Shown in pieces: positions 25,396 through 34,530 of a stretch of DNA of 64,000 bases. Source of the DNA: Zhihengliuella sp. ISTPL4. Lineage in GTDB: Bacteria > Actinomycetota > Actinomycetes > Actinomycetales > Microbacteriaceae. A program made the translations under genes and the position numbers. The stretch covers positions 558,001-622,000 of the forward strand of contig NZ_CP025422.1 in NCBI RefSeq assembly GCF_002848265.1, given 5' to 3'. Position 1 is the first letter of the stretch, and every line of letters begins with the position of its first letter. The notes beneath the pieces are model-generated. The model was not told the DNA's origin, searched no databases, and was given only the letters and a program-made list of their open reading frames with translations.

Positions 25396-25401
25396 TAGGA
25401 T
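25396..25401 (+). promoter_or_regulatory. Putative hrcA -10 box (TAGGAT)
   Basis: TAGGAT shares its last base with the first half-site of the CIRCE operator, so bound HrcA would cover the transcription start. Confidence 0.5.
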
Positions 25402-25427
25402 TGGCACTCAGGGTGGCAGAGTGCCAG
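25401..25427 (+). promoter_or_regulatory. CIRCE operator for HrcA
   Basis: TTGGCACTC and GAGTGCCAG are separated by exactly nine bases. This matches CIRCE (TTAGCACTC-N9-GAGTGCTAA) with compensated changes that keep the dyad. It lies 27 bases before the hrcA start and indicates autoregulation of hrcA-dnaJ by heat. Confidence 0.9.
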
Positions 25428-25454
25428 CATCGGTTCGGGCGGGAAGGGGAACCC

Positions 25455-26486
25455 ATGGTCACAGAGCGAGGGCTGCAGGTTCTCCGCGCCATCGTGCAGG
25501 ACTACGTCGAGACGCACGAACCCGTCGGCAGCCGTTCCATCGTCGACCGGCACTCTTTCGGGGTGTCGGCCGCGACGATCCGCAATGACATGGCACAGCT
25601 GGAGGACGAGGAACTGATCACGGCTCCGCACACGTCGTCCGGTCGCGTTCCCACCGACAAGGGCTACCGGGTGTTCGTCAATCACCTCGCCCAGCTCCGC
25701 CCGCTGTCCACGGCTCAGCGCTCCGCGATCGAGTCGTTCCTCGCCGATCCCGCCGACCTCGATGACCTCATGGTCCGCACCGTCCGCGTGCTCACGCAGC
25801 TCACGGGGCAGGTCGCCCTGGCACAGTACCCGTCCTTCGCGCGGGCGCACGTGACTCACGTCGAGCTCGTGACGCTGGCCCCGAACCGGCTCCTCACGGT
25901 CCTCGTGACCGACGCGGGCGGGGTGTCGCAGCGGATCACCGCTCTGCCGGACACGATCGACGAGGCGGATCTCGCCGTCCTGCGCGCCCGTCTCTCCGCC
26001 CTCATCACCGGTCAGGCGATCGCGGCGGCCTCCGACCGGTTGCAGGCGCTGCTCGCCGCCGAGGAGACGCCGCAAGACCGCGTGCTCCGCACGCTCGCCG
26101 GCGTCGTGATCGACGAGCTCGGCGGCTTCCGACAGGAGCGGCTCGTGATGGCGGGCGCGGCGACCCTGGCGCGACGGGAACAGGACTTCCGGGGCAGCAT
26201 CCACCCCCTCCTCGAGGCCATCGAGGAGCAGGTGACGCTGCTGCGGCTGATGAGCGAGATGGTGCCGGACGAGCACGGCCTCGCGGCCAGCATCGGCACC
26301 GAGAACGCGTCCTTCGGACTCGGGGAGGCGTCGATCGTGGCCAGCAACTACGCGGCGCCCTCGGGGACCGCGCGGGTCGGCGTCATGGGGCCGACCCGGA
26401 TGGACTATCCGAGCAATCTCGCGGCGGCGCGGGCGGTCGCCCGCTATCTGTCGCGCATGCTCGACGACGACGAGGCCGGTCGCTGA
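25455..26486 (+). CDS. hrcA: Heat-inducible transcription repressor HrcA
   Basis: 343 residues from the ATG at 25455, preceded by AAGGGGAA; the open frame upstream starts inside the operator and is not used. The N-terminal winged helix is typical: [24 protein letters not shown], then [18 protein letters not shown] and [16 protein letters not shown]. The GAF-like sensor and dimer region ends with [16 protein letters not shown]. HrcA represses chaperone genes through CIRCE and is reactivated by GroEL. It is followed by dnaJ 40 nt downstream. Confidence 0.97.
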   Translation: MVTERGLQVLRAIVQDYVETHEPVGSRSIVDRHSFGVSAATIRNDMAQLEDEELITAPHTSSGRVPTDKGYRVFVNHLAQLRPLSTAQRSAIESFLADPADLDDLMVRTVRVLTQLTGQVALAQYPSFARAHVTHVELVTLAPNRLLTVLVTDAGGVSQRITALPDTIDEADLAVLRARLSALITGQAIAAASDRLQALLAAEETPQDRVLRTLAGVVIDELGGFRQERLVMAGAATLARREQDFRGSIHPLLEAIEEQVTLLRLMSEMVPDEHGLAASIGTENASFGLGEASIVASNYAAPSGTARVGVMGPTRMDYPSNLAAARAVARYLSRMLDDDEAGR

Positions 26487-26526
26487 CGCGGCCCGCCCCA
26501 CGGAAATCACACGCAGAAAGGCGATT

Positions 26527-27639
26527 GTGGCGGACCACTACGAGGTTCTCGGGGTGTCCCGGGACGCTTCCACCGATGAGATCAAGAAGGCGTATCGGCG
26601 CCTGGCGCGGCAGCTCCACCCGGACGTGAACCCGGGTGAAGAAGCGGCGGAGAAGTTCAAGCTCGTCACGCACGCCTACGACGTGCTCAGCGACGAGGAT
26701 TCCCGCCGCCGCTACGACATGGGCGGCGGCGACGGCGCCAACAACTTCAGCGGCTTCGGCGGCTTCGGCGACATCTTCGAGACGTTCTTCGGGGCGTCCC
26801 AGGGGGGTGGGCGCGGGGCCCGACCGCGGTCGCGACGCGAGCGCGGTCAGGACGCACTCGTCCGGGTCACCCTCGACCTCGGCGACGTGGTCTTCGGCGC
26901 GCACCGCGACATCGAGGTTGACACGGCCGTGCTCTGCGAGACGTGTCAGGGGTCGTGCTGCCAGGAGGGTACGTCGCCGGTCACCTGCGACATCTGCGGC
27001 GGCACGGGGCACGTGCAGCGGCAGGTGCGTAGCCTGCTGGGCAACGTCGTCACCTCTCAGCCGTGCGGCACCTGCGAGGGGTACGGCACGACCATCCCGT
27101 ACCCCTGCGGCTCCTGTGGCGGGCAGGGTCGCGTGCGGTCGCGCCGCACGGTGTCCCTCGACATCCCGGCGGGCGTCGAGACCGGCCTGCGGCTGCAGCT
27201 CCCGGGCTCCGGCGAGGTCGGACGTGCCGGCGGCCCGAACGGGGACCTGTACGTCGAGGTCACGGTGAACCCGCACCCCGCGTTCAGCCGCGACGGCGAC
27301 GACCTGCTCGCCACGCTCGAGGTGTCCATGACCGACGCCATCCTCGGCACCGAGACCTCGATCGATGGACTCGACGGGGAGGTCGACCTGGAGATCCGTC
27401 CCGGCGTGCAGTCCGGGGATGTGCTGACCATCAAGGGGCGGGGCATCACGCCGCTGCGCGGCACCCAGCGCGGCGACCTCCGCGTGGGGGTGCAGGTGGT
27501 CACCCCCACCAAGCTCGACTCCGCGCAGCGCAAGCTCATCGAGGACTTCGCGAAGAAGAACAAGGCGCCGGGCCCGCAGCTCGCACAGTTCCAGCAGGGC
27601 CTGTTCTCCAAGCTGCGCGACCGATTCCGCACCCACTGA
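26527..27639 (+). CDS. dnaJ: Chaperone protein DnaJ (DnaJ2 type)
   Basis: 370 residues from GTG, with AAAGG upstream. Order of domains: J domain with [12 protein letters not shown] (the HPD needed to stimulate DnaK), a Gly/Phe-rich region ([16 protein letters not shown]), and a zinc-binding region with four CxxC pairs. The first pair reads CETCQGSCC rather than CxxCxGxG, a variant I associate with actinobacterial DnaJ2. Two beta-rich substrate-binding domains follow. As the partner of DnaK it is under HrcA control here; a second DnaJ is expected in the dnaK operon elsewhere. Confidence 0.96.
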   Translation: MADHYEVLGVSRDASTDEIKKAYRRLARQLHPDVNPGEEAAEKFKLVTHAYDVLSDEDSRRRYDMGGGDGANNFSGFGGFGDIFETFFGASQGGGRGARPRSRRERGQDALVRVTLDLGDVVFGAHRDIEVDTAVLCETCQGSCCQEGTSPVTCDICGGTGHVQRQVRSLLGNVVTSQPCGTCEGYGTTIPYPCGSCGGQGRVRSRRTVSLDIPAGVETGLRLQLPGSGEVGRAGGPNGDLYVEVTVNPHPAFSRDGDDLLATLEVSMTDAILGTETSIDGLDGEVDLEIRPGVQSGDVLTIKGRGITPLRGTQRGDLRVGVQVVTPTKLDSAQRKLIEDFAKKNKAPGPQLAQFQQGLFSKLRDRFRTH

Positions 27640-27641
27640 TC

Positions 27642-28370
27642 GTGGCGCTGCACTTCCTCGTCGAGTCCGCAGGCGACGCTGCGGTGGGTGGTCTCGTCTC
27701 GCTGACCGGGGCCGAGGCGAAGCACGCGGCAGTCGTCCGGCGACTTCGCGTCGGCGAGACCGTCACCGTCGGCGACGGCCGAGGTGTCTGGCTGACCGGC
27801 GTGGTCGAAGAGGTGTCGCCGTCGCGCGTCGACGTGCGGATCGCCGAGCGCGTCGAGCACGAGCCGGTGAGCCCGCGCCTCGTGCTCGTGCAGGCGCTGG
27901 CGAAGGGCGACCGCGACGAGCTCGCCGTGCAGGCCGCGTGCGAACTGGGCGTCGATGAGATCGTGCCGTGGCAGGCGGGTCGCAGCGTTTCGCGCTGGGA
28001 AGGGCCGAAGGCGGTGAAGGGGCGCGAGCGCTGGGCGACCATCGTCCGCGAGGCGGCCAAGCAGGCGCATCGCACCTGGGTGCCCGACGTGGCCGCCCCG
28101 GAGTCCACCGCGCAGCTTGCCGCCCGTGCCGCGACGCAGCGGGTCCTGCTGCTCGACCCGACCGCTCCCACCCGGCTCTCCGCGCTCGTCCCCGACGATC
28201 GCGACCTCGTGCTCGTGGTGGGTCCGGAGGGCGGGATCGCTCCGGAGGAGCTCGAGAAGCTCACGGTGGCGGGTGCCGAGCGCGTGCTGCTCGGCGACAC
28301 CGTGCTGCGTACCTCCACCGCGGGCCCCGCCGCGATCGCCGTGCTGTCGGTGGCCCTCGGCCGCTGGTGA
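27642..28370 (+). CDS. rsmE: 16S rRNA (uracil1498-N3)-methyltransferase
   Basis: 242 residues from the GTG two bases after the dnaJ stop. An N-terminal PUA-like part (HAAVVRRLRVGETVTVGDG) precedes a SPOUT knot with the family signatures LVVGPEGGIAPEE and VLLGDTVLRTSTAGPAAI. The enzyme methylates U1498 in the decoding region. The gene order dnaJ-rsmE is conserved in Gram-positives. Confidence 0.95.
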   Translation: MALHFLVESAGDAAVGGLVSLTGAEAKHAAVVRRLRVGETVTVGDGRGVWLTGVVEEVSPSRVDVRIAERVEHEPVSPRLVLVQALAKGDRDELAVQAACELGVDEIVPWQAGRSVSRWEGPKAVKGRERWATIVREAAKQAHRTWVPDVAAPESTAQLAARAATQRVLLLDPTAPTRLSALVPDDRDLVLVVGPEGGIAPEELEKLTVAGAERVLLGDTVLRTSTAGPAAIAVLSVALGRW

Positions 28371-28395
28371 CCGGCCGTCGCGAGCATCGCCCCGG

Positions 28396-28401
28396 TAAGC
28401 T
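28396..28401 (+). promoter_or_regulatory. Putative -10 box (TAAGCT), leaderless start of the HIT gene
   Basis: TAAGCT ends six bases before the ATG at 28408; it would give the HIT-phoH-ybeY-corC-era run its own start point. Confidence 0.5.
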
Positions 28402-28407
28402 GAGAGC

Positions 28408-28755
28408 ATGAGCGAACCCTCGATCTTCACGCGCATCCTCACCGGGGACATTCCGGGGGAGATCCTGCTCGACACCGGTCGCGTCTTCGCGATCCGCGAC
28501 ATCGATCCGCAGGCGCCGCTCCATGTGCTCGTCATCCCCAAGACCGAGGAGTACCGCGACGTGACCGCACTCGCAGCCGGGGACCCCGAGCTGCTGGCGG
28601 AGATGGTCGCCGCCGCCAAGCGCATCGCGGAGGAGCATGCCAACGGCGAGTACCGCCTCATCTTCAACAACGGCGCGAGCGTCGCGCAGTCCGTCTTCCA
28701 CGTGCACGCCCATGTGCTCGGCAACCTCGAGGAGAACAAGCTCGTTGGCTTCTGA
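28408..28755 (+). CDS. HIT domain protein (HinT-type nucleoside phosphoramidase)
   Basis: 115 residues, the normal size of single-domain HinT. The active-site triad is FHVHAHVLG (His98, His100, His102) and the N-terminus has IFTRILTGDIPGEILLDT, typical of the group. Family members hydrolyse AMP-lysine or aminoacyl-adenylates. It overlaps the phoH start by 11 bases. Confidence 0.93.
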   Translation: MSEPSIFTRILTGDIPGEILLDTGRVFAIRDIDPQAPLHVLVIPKTEEYRDVTALAAGDPELLAEMVAAAKRIAEEHANGEYRLIFNNGASVAQSVFHVHAHVLGNLEENKLVGF

Positions 28756-29827
28756 CGATCAGGAAACCGTCACCGAACGGCTCTACGCCGACGGTGTCGC
28801 GATGGTGCAGCTGCTCGGTCCGCAGGACCGGCTGTTGCGGATGCTGGAGCGTGAGCACCGCGATGTGCAGGTGCTCGTCCGTGGCAACGAGATCACGCTC
28901 ACCGGCGAGCGGGAGGCCGTCGCCAAGGCGAAGAGCCTCGTCGACGAACTGCTCGCGATGACCAAGGCCGGCCACGACCTCGCCCCGAGCGACGTGTCCA
29001 GCTCGGCCCGCATGCTCCGCCAGGAGGGCGGTCCGCGCCCCAGCGAGGTGCTGGGCGAGGCGATCCTCTCCACACGGGGCAAGGTGATCCGGCCGAAGAC
29101 GCTCGGTCAGAAGGAGTACGTCGACGCGATCGAGGAGAACACGATCGTGTTCGGCATCGGACCGGCAGGAACGGGGAAGACCTACCTGGCGATGGCGAAG
29201 GCCGTCCAGGCGCTGCAGCGCAAGGAGGTCACGCGCATCATCCTCACGCGTCCGGCGGTGGAGGCGGGGGAGCGCCTCGGGTTCCTCCCCGGCACGCTCA
29301 CCGACAAGATCGATCCGTACCTGCGGCCGCTCTACGACGCGCTCAACGAGATGATGGACCCGGAGATCGTGCCGCGCCTGATGGCGACCGGGACGATCGA
29401 GGTCGCCCCGCTGGCCTACATGCGCGGGCGCACGCTCAACGATTCCTTCGTCGTGCTCGACGAGGCGCAGAACACCACGCCCGAGCAGATGAAGATGTTC
29501 CTCACGCGTCTCGGTTTCGGCACGAAGATGGTCGTCACCGGCGACATCACCCAGGTCGACCTCCCGCAAGGGGCCTCGGGTCTCCGCCTGGTCACCCGCG
29601 TGCTTGACGGCATCGATGACATCCATTTCTCCCGACTCACCAGTGACGACGTGGTCCGGCACTCCCTGGTGGGACGCATCGTCGACGCCTACAGCGAGTA
29701 CGACGAGCGGCGCGTGGCACAGCGGGCCGAGCGCGAGCAGGCGCACGAGTTCGCCAACCGTGCCGAGCGACGCGGCGCCCAGAGACCAGGACCACGCGAT
29801 CGCATGCCGAAACGAGGGCTCTCATGA
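28745..29827 (+). CDS. PhoH-like ATPase
   Basis: 360 residues from the TTG at 28745, which has GAGGAGAA ten bases upstream inside the HIT gene; a GTG a few codons later is an alternative. An N-terminal KH-like segment (VLVRGNEITLTGEREAV) precedes the PhoH ATPase domain: GIGPAGTGKTYLA (Walker A), FVVLDEAQNTTPEQMKMFLTR (Walker B) and TGDITQVDLP. PhoH/YbeZ is an RNA-associated ATPase that functions with the ribonuclease YbeY, encoded next with an ATGA overlap. Confidence 0.94.
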   Translation: MASDDQETVTERLYADGVAMVQLLGPQDRLLRMLEREHRDVQVLVRGNEITLTGEREAVAKAKSLVDELLAMTKAGHDLAPSDVSSSARMLRQEGGPRPSEVLGEAILSTRGKVIRPKTLGQKEYVDAIEENTIVFGIGPAGTGKTYLAMAKAVQALQRKEVTRIILTRPAVEAGERLGFLPGTLTDKIDPYLRPLYDALNEMMDPEIVPRLMATGTIEVAPLAYMRGRTLNDSFVVLDEAQNTTPEQMKMFLTRLGFGTKMVVTGDITQVDLPQGASGLRLVTRVLDGIDDIHFSRLTSDDVVRHSLVGRIVDAYSEYDERRVAQRAEREQAHEFANRAERRGAQRPGPRDRMPKRGLS

Positions 29828-30285
29828 TCGAGATCAACAACGAGTCGGCCATCGACATCGACGAGACGGTGCTGCAGCGGCTCACCGATTTCAACCTCGC
29901 GCAGCTCCACGTGAGCCCGGACGCCGAGGTCGCCATCGTGCTCGTCGACGAGGGCGCCATGGAGGCACTGCACGTCCAGTGGATGGACGAGCCGGGGCCG
30001 ACCGACGTCCTCAGCTTCCCGATGGACGAACTCCGCCCCGGGACCGAGGACCGTCCGACGCCTCCCGGACTGCTCGGTGACATCGTGCTCTGCCCGCAGG
30101 TCGCGGAGACGCAGGCGCAGGCCGCGGGCCACACCCTCATGGATGAGCTGATCCTGCTGACCACGCACGGACTGCTGCACCTTCTCGGCTTCGATCATGC
30201 GGAGCCGGACGAGGAACGGGAGATGTTCGGACTGCAGAAGCAACTCATCCAGGGCTTCGCCGCGTCCGAGCGTCGCCGACGATGA
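29824..30285 (+). CDS. ybeY: Endoribonuclease YbeY
   Basis: 153 residues, ATGA overlap with phoH. The zinc site HGLLHLLGFDH (H-x3-H-x5-H) and the upstream TDVLSFPMDE and LGDIVLC motifs are diagnostic. YbeY acts in 16S rRNA 3'-end maturation and ribosome quality control. It is coupled to the next gene by another ATGA overlap. Confidence 0.97.
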   Translation: MIEINNESAIDIDETVLQRLTDFNLAQLHVSPDAEVAIVLVDEGAMEALHVQWMDEPGPTDVLSFPMDELRPGTEDRPTPPGLLGDIVLCPQVAETQAQAAGHTLMDELILLTTHGLLHLLGFDHAEPDEEREMFGLQKQLIQGFAASERRRR

Positions 30286-31574
30286 CGGAGCTGCTGCTGC
30301 TCGTCGCCGCCGTGCTGCTGGTGGCGTTCGGCGGCCTCATGGCCGCGATCGACGCGGCCTACGGTGTGACCTCCCGTGCGGGGCTGGAAGACATGGCGAC
30401 CGAGGGCCGCCGTGCGAAGGCGCTGGAGCGGATCGCCGCCGACCTCGACGCGCACGTCAATGCCGTCGCCTTCATCCGCGTCCTCGCGGAGGTGACGGCT
30501 GCCGTGCTGGTGACCGTCGCGTTCACGATCGTCTTCGAGAACATCTGGTGGGCGATGCTCGCCGCCGCGGTCCTGATGACCGGCATCACCTTCGTCCTCG
30601 TCGGAGCGAGCCCGCGGACGTTCGGGCACCAGCACGCGGAGAGCATGATCCGCGGGAGCGCGGCCATCGTCCGGGGGCTGCGCATCATCCTCGGGCCGAT
30701 CGCGCAGGGATTGGTCGTCCTCGGCAACCGGGTGACCCCGGGAACCGGGCGCAGCTCCTTCTCCAGCGAGGATCAGCTGCTGAGCATGGTGGACGAGGCC
30801 GCATCGAACGACCTCATCGAGGAGGACGACCGCGACCTCATCCACTCCGTGTTCGACTTCACCGACCAGTTCGTCCGAGCGGTGATGGTGCCGCGGACCG
30901 AGATGGTCACGGTGGGGGCAGAAGCCACGACCGACGAGGCCATGTCGCTGTTCCTGCATCGCGGCGTCTCCCGGATGCCGGTCGTCGATGACGAGGCCGA
31001 CGACGTCGTTGGGGTGCTCTATCTCAAGGACCTCGTGCAGTTCGCGTACCGCGACGACAGCGCCTGGCGCGCGGCGTCCATCCGGCCGATCGCGCGGCCG
31101 GCCACCTTCGTCCCCGAGTCGATGCGCGCGGAGACACTGCTGCAGCAGATGAAGCGCGACGCCGTGCACGTGTGCCTGGTGATCGACGAGCACGGCGGCA
31201 TCTCCGGCCTGGTGACGCTGGAGGATCTCATCGAGGAGCTCGTCGGGGAGATCTCGGACGAGTACGATCAGGTATCCGCCGAGTTCGTCGATCTGGGTGA
31301 CGGCCGCTACCGCGTGAGTTCGCGGCTGTCTCTGGAGGACGTCGGCGACCTGTTCGGCCTCGAGCTCGAGGACGAGGATGTCGACTCCATCGGCGGACTG
31401 CTCGGCAAGACGCTCGGCCAGGTGCCGCAGCCCGGTGCGACGGCGACCGTCCACGGCCTCGTGCTCACCGGCGGGGCGTCTCGCGGGCGGGGACGGGGGA
31501 TCGCGACGGTGTTCGTGGAGCGGGCCGCAGAGCCTGAAGATGTGCAGGATGAAGGAGAGCGGCGCGATGACTGA
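30282..31574 (+). CDS. CNNM/CorC-type membrane protein with CBS pair (hemolysin C family)
   Basis: 430 residues. The N-terminal ~150 residues form the DUF21/CNNM membrane domain with about three or four helices. Two CBS domains follow (VMVPRTEMVTV with VSRMPVVDD, and HVCLVIDEHGGISGLVTLEDLIEELVGEI). The C-terminal CorC_HlyC domain follows (YRVSSRLSLEDVGDLFGLEL). Members take part in Mg2+ or other divalent-cation homeostasis. The gene overlaps era by 8 bases, the usual ybeY-corC-era arrangement. Confidence 0.9.
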   Translation: MTELLLLVAAVLLVAFGGLMAAIDAAYGVTSRAGLEDMATEGRRAKALERIAADLDAHVNAVAFIRVLAEVTAAVLVTVAFTIVFENIWWAMLAAAVLMTGITFVLVGASPRTFGHQHAESMIRGSAAIVRGLRIILGPIAQGLVVLGNRVTPGTGRSSFSSEDQLLSMVDEAASNDLIEEDDRDLIHSVFDFTDQFVRAVMVPRTEMVTVGAEATTDEAMSLFLHRGVSRMPVVDDEADDVVGVLYLKDLVQFAYRDDSAWRAASIRPIARPATFVPESMRAETLLQQMKRDAVHVCLVIDEHGGISGLVTLEDLIEELVGEISDEYDQVSAEFVDLGDGRYRVSSRLSLEDVGDLFGLELEDEDVDSIGGLLGKTLGQVPQPGATATVHGLVLTGGASRGRGRGIATVFVERAAEPEDVQDEGERRDD

Positions 31575-32463
31575 AGACACTCGGAGCGGATTCGTGACCT
31601 TCGTCGGACGGCCGAACGTGGGCAAGTCGACGCTGACCAATGCCCTCGTCGGCGAGAAGATCGCCATCACGAGTGAGAAGCCCCAGACCACCCGTCGAGC
31701 CATCCGCGGCATCCTCAACCGCCCGGACGGTCAGCTGGTCATCGTCGACACCCCCGGTATCCACAAGCCCCGCACGCTTCTGGGTGAGCGCCTGAACGAC
31801 CTGGTCGAGCAGGTCCTCGGCGACGTCGACGTGATCGGCTTCTGCGTACCTGCGACCGAGAAGGTCGGTCCCGGTGACCGCCGCATCGCCGCCTCGCTGG
31901 ACGGCTACCCGCGCGCGCAGAAGATCGCCATCGTCACGAAGACCGACGCGGCTGGACGCGACGAGATCACCGAGCGGCTGATGGAGGTCGATTCCCTCCG
32001 CGAGGACTGGGCGGCCGTGATCCCGCTGTCGGCGCTGACGCGTGATCAGCTCGAGGTTCTGGCGGACGAGATCCTCCAGCTCATGCCGAAGGGCCCCGCA
32101 CTGTACCCCGAGGGCGTCACCACGGACGAGTCGGCCGAGGACCGCATCGCGGAGATCATCCGCGAGGCCGCGCTCGACGGCGTGCGGGACGAGCTTCCGC
32201 ACTCGATCGCCGTCGTGGTGGATGACATCGCGCCGCGAGAGGACAGCGACCTGACCGACGTGCATGCCTCCATCGTCGTCGAGCGCGACAGCCAGAAGGC
32301 GATCATCATCGGCCACAAGGGCAAGCGTCTGCGCGACGTGGGAGCGCGTGCCCGCGCCGGCATCGAGGAATTGCTCGGCACCCGCGTGTTCCTCGGGCTC
32401 CACGTGAAGGTCGCGAAGGAGTGGCAGCGCGATCCCAAGCAGCTCGGCCGGCTCGGATTCTGA
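31567..32463 (+). CDS. era: GTPase Era
   Basis: 298 residues from the ATG at 31567. G motifs: FVGRPNVGKST, the TTRRAIRGI switch, VDTPGIHKP and VTKTDA. The C-terminal KH domain is present (AIIIGHKGKRLRDVGARARAGIEELLG). Era binds the 3' end of 16S rRNA and assists 30S assembly, fitting its coupling to ybeY. It is followed after 54 nt by a sigma factor gene. Confidence 0.97.
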   Translation: MTEDTRSGFVTFVGRPNVGKSTLTNALVGEKIAITSEKPQTTRRAIRGILNRPDGQLVIVDTPGIHKPRTLLGERLNDLVEQVLGDVDVIGFCVPATEKVGPGDRRIAASLDGYPRAQKIAIVTKTDAAGRDEITERLMEVDSLREDWAAVIPLSALTRDQLEVLADEILQLMPKGPALYPEGVTTDESAEDRIAEIIREAALDGVRDELPHSIAVVVDDIAPREDSDLTDVHASIVVERDSQKAIIIGHKGKRLRDVGARARAGIEELLGTRVFLGLHVKVAKEWQRDPKQLGRLGF

Positions 32464-32517
32464 CATGCCGCGCAGCAGGACGCCGGAGGCGGCGGGCAGA
32501 CCGCCGACCCCACCGAC

Positions 32518-33039
32518 ATGATCGGCCGCGGCGAAGACCCGAGCTCGCTGCGGAACGAGGTCTTCACACGAGTGTTCGACGCGCATTGGGCGTCGGTGCG
32601 GCATCACATCGAGGGCGTCGTCCCCGATGACGATGAGGTCAGTGAGATCGTGTCCGAGGTCTTCCTCGTCGCGTGGTCGCGGCTGCGTCCCTCGCATCCT
32701 CCCGGGAAGATCTGGCTGCTCCGAGAGACTGATCGCCAGCTCCGCATCCGGTCGCGGCGGTCGCCAGCCGCGCGGGGAGCGCTCGACGCCGTGCATTCCG
32801 GACTCTCCGGCGACCCCGAGGCCCTGGGCGGGTTCGGGCGCAGCGAGGTCCTCCGAGCTTTGGGTGTCCTCACTCCGTTGCAACGGCGTATCATCATGCT
32901 CACGTACTGGGATGGACTCGCGGTGGGGGAGATTGCGGAGCTGCTGCGCGCTTCCGAGTCCCGGGTGCGGAAGGCGCTGGCGCGGGCCGAGGAACGGCTG
33001 CGCGCCACGCTGGGACTGGAGGAGACGGGGAGTGCATGA
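32518..33039 (+). CDS. ECF-type RNA polymerase sigma factor
   Basis: 173 residues from ATG. Region 2 is short and divergent (FTRVFDAHWASVRHHIEGVVPDDDEVSEIVSEVFLVAWSRL), and region 4 is a clear helix-turn-helix (LTPLQRRIIMLTYWDGLAVGEIAELLRASESRVRKALARAEERLR). No extra domain is attached. It overlaps the following membrane protein gene by ATGA, the usual arrangement of sigma and anti-sigma factors. Target promoters cannot be read from the window. Confidence 0.85.
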   Translation: MIGRGEDPSSLRNEVFTRVFDAHWASVRHHIEGVVPDDDEVSEIVSEVFLVAWSRLRPSHPPGKIWLLRETDRQLRIRSRRSPAARGALDAVHSGLSGDPEALGGFGRSEVLRALGVLTPLQRRIIMLTYWDGLAVGEIAELLRASESRVRKALARAEERLRATLGLEETGSA

Positions 33040-34022
33040 TGCCTGACAATGCCCTGCTGGAGCGCGTGCTCGTCGAGGCCGATCCCGCACGCACGCCGCG
33101 CGACGCCGAGCCGGACGCGCGCGCCATCGCCGCGCGGGACCGTATCATCCGGTCCGCCCGAGCACCGCGCAGCGGTCGTCGAGTCCGGACGATCGGATGG
33201 GCCGCCGGACTCACCGCCGCCGCCGCGTCCGCTGCCATCGCCTTCGCCGTCCTCACGCCGCCGCAGTCCGCCGTCGCGGGTACTCCGCCGCCCCTGGTCT
33301 TCGAGAGCGCCGGTTCGCTGAGCGACATCGTGGCGGAGGCGGAGACCGAGCTGACGGTGTTCGCGCCCCCTGCTGACCCGGAGCGTTCTGTGCGAACCGC
33401 TTCCTGGTCGTTCAACGCCGAGATGGATACCGGGCGCACCGAGGTCATGCCGCAGTTCTCGACGTTCACCTGGAGCGCAGACCTCTCCGGCGAGGCCGTC
33501 GCCATCAACGGTGTGCCGTACGACCCCGCGGACGCGGTGGCCAACGGCGACTCCGAGATCGTGAGCAGCGGCGAGGTGGCCTCGCGCGTGACCTTCGCCC
33601 CCGGCGAGTTCGAGACCCCGGTCGTCGCCGCGCCCGGGGAGTCCGCCGCCGACGTGCGGGCCCTCCTGGGGGCGTTCGGCATGCCGGACGATCCGACGGC
33701 TTTCGAGGTGGTGACCGCCCTCACCTCGGTCTTCGGTCAGTGGACGCTCACCAACACGCAGCACGCCGCGGTGCTGGCGCTCATCGAGGACTCCGGAGGA
33801 GCGCAGGCGCTCGGCGAGTCCACCGACCGCCTCGGGCGCCCTGTCGCCGGCATCCGGGTGCTGTCCGCAGACGGCATCGTGAGCGACGATCTTCTGGTGT
33901 CGCTCGATACCGGGCGCATCGTCGGCATCGAGCGAACCGTCTTGAAAGATGACGGCGTCTTCCCGGCCGGTGCGGTCGTGGACTACCGGATGTGGGACAT
34001 CCCTGAGGAGGTTGTGCAATGA
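33036..34022 (+). CDS. Single-pass membrane protein coupled to the ECF sigma factor (possible anti-sigma or regulator)
   Basis: 328 residues from the ATG of the ATGA overlap. A cytoplasmic N-terminus of about 50 residues rich in Arg and acidic residues (RDAEPDARAIAARDRIIRSAR) is followed by one transmembrane helix (about 53-75; GWAAGLTAAAASAAIAFAVL). A large extracellular domain of some 250 residues follows. I see no zinc-binding HxxxCxxC motif, so it is not a ZAS-type anti-sigma factor; its overall layout recalls CU044_5270-like proteins found next to actinobacterial ECF genes. It overlaps the next gene by ATGA too, making a three-gene unit. Confidence 0.6.
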   Translation: MMPDNALLERVLVEADPARTPRDAEPDARAIAARDRIIRSARAPRSGRRVRTIGWAAGLTAAAASAAIAFAVLTPPQSAVAGTPPPLVFESAGSLSDIVAEAETELTVFAPPADPERSVRTASWSFNAEMDTGRTEVMPQFSTFTWSADLSGEAVAINGVPYDPADAVANGDSEIVSSGEVASRVTFAPGEFETPVVAAPGESAADVRALLGAFGMPDDPTAFEVVTALTSVFGQWTLTNTQHAAVLALIEDSGGAQALGESTDRLGRPVAGIRVLSADGIVSDDLLVSLDTGRIVGIERTVLKDDGVFPAGAVVDYRMWDIPEEVVQ

Positions 34023-34489
34023 AGCACTCGCGCCCGCTGATCGCGGTTCTGGTGGCGTTGGCTCTCGTTGCGGCGGGCGGGTCCGCCGCGGCGGCAGGGG
34101 AGGATCCCGTCGACCCGCAGCTCTCGCAGCTGCTCGACGAGGTTCCCGGCGGCGTGGTGACCGACGGTGGAAGCGCCGTGTGGCCGAAGCTCGACATGGA
34201 GTATCGACCCGCCCCGGCGACGTCGGGGGTCGCGGCGCGGTCCGTCGGCTCCTGCGCGACCGGGCGGATCTGCGCGTACAACGCCACCAATCTCGGCGGC
34301 GGCATGCTGAGCTGGGGAAGCTGCACCACCATCACGATCCCCTCCTCGTTCGCGACCCGCTCGGCGGCGAATGCGCGGACGTCCGGGTACATGCAGGTGC
34401 GCAACGGAACCACGGTCCTCGCGACCGTCAGCGCCAACGCCTGGAGCAACGTCTCCGGTTCCGCGACCAATATCCGCTGCTTCCTCTGA
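34019..34489 (+). CDS. Secreted peptidase inhibitor I36-like protein
   Basis: 156 residues, ATGA overlap with the membrane protein. A Sec signal peptide is evident (MKHSRP, hydrophobic 7-20, Ala-rich cleavage region around AAAAG at 22-27). The mature C-terminal half has CATGRICAYNATNLGGGML with two further cysteines (SWGSC and the terminal IRCFL). This resembles the beta/gamma-crystallin-like peptidase inhibitor family I36 (SMPI), in which 'C..g.vClY...ny.G' is typical. It would be an extracellular inhibitor or stress-related protein, made under the control of the coupled sigma factor system. The family match is by motif only. Confidence 0.6.
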   Translation: MKHSRPLIAVLVALALVAAGGSAAAAGEDPVDPQLSQLLDEVPGGVVTDGGSAVWPKLDMEYRPAPATSGVAARSVGSCATGRICAYNATNLGGGMLSWGSCTTITIPSSFATRSAANARTSGYMQVRNGTTVLATVSANAWSNVSGSATNIRCFL

Positions 34490-34530
34490 GCGCCGGGCCA
34501 GCCCGGGCGCGAGACGGCGAGGGCGGAAGC

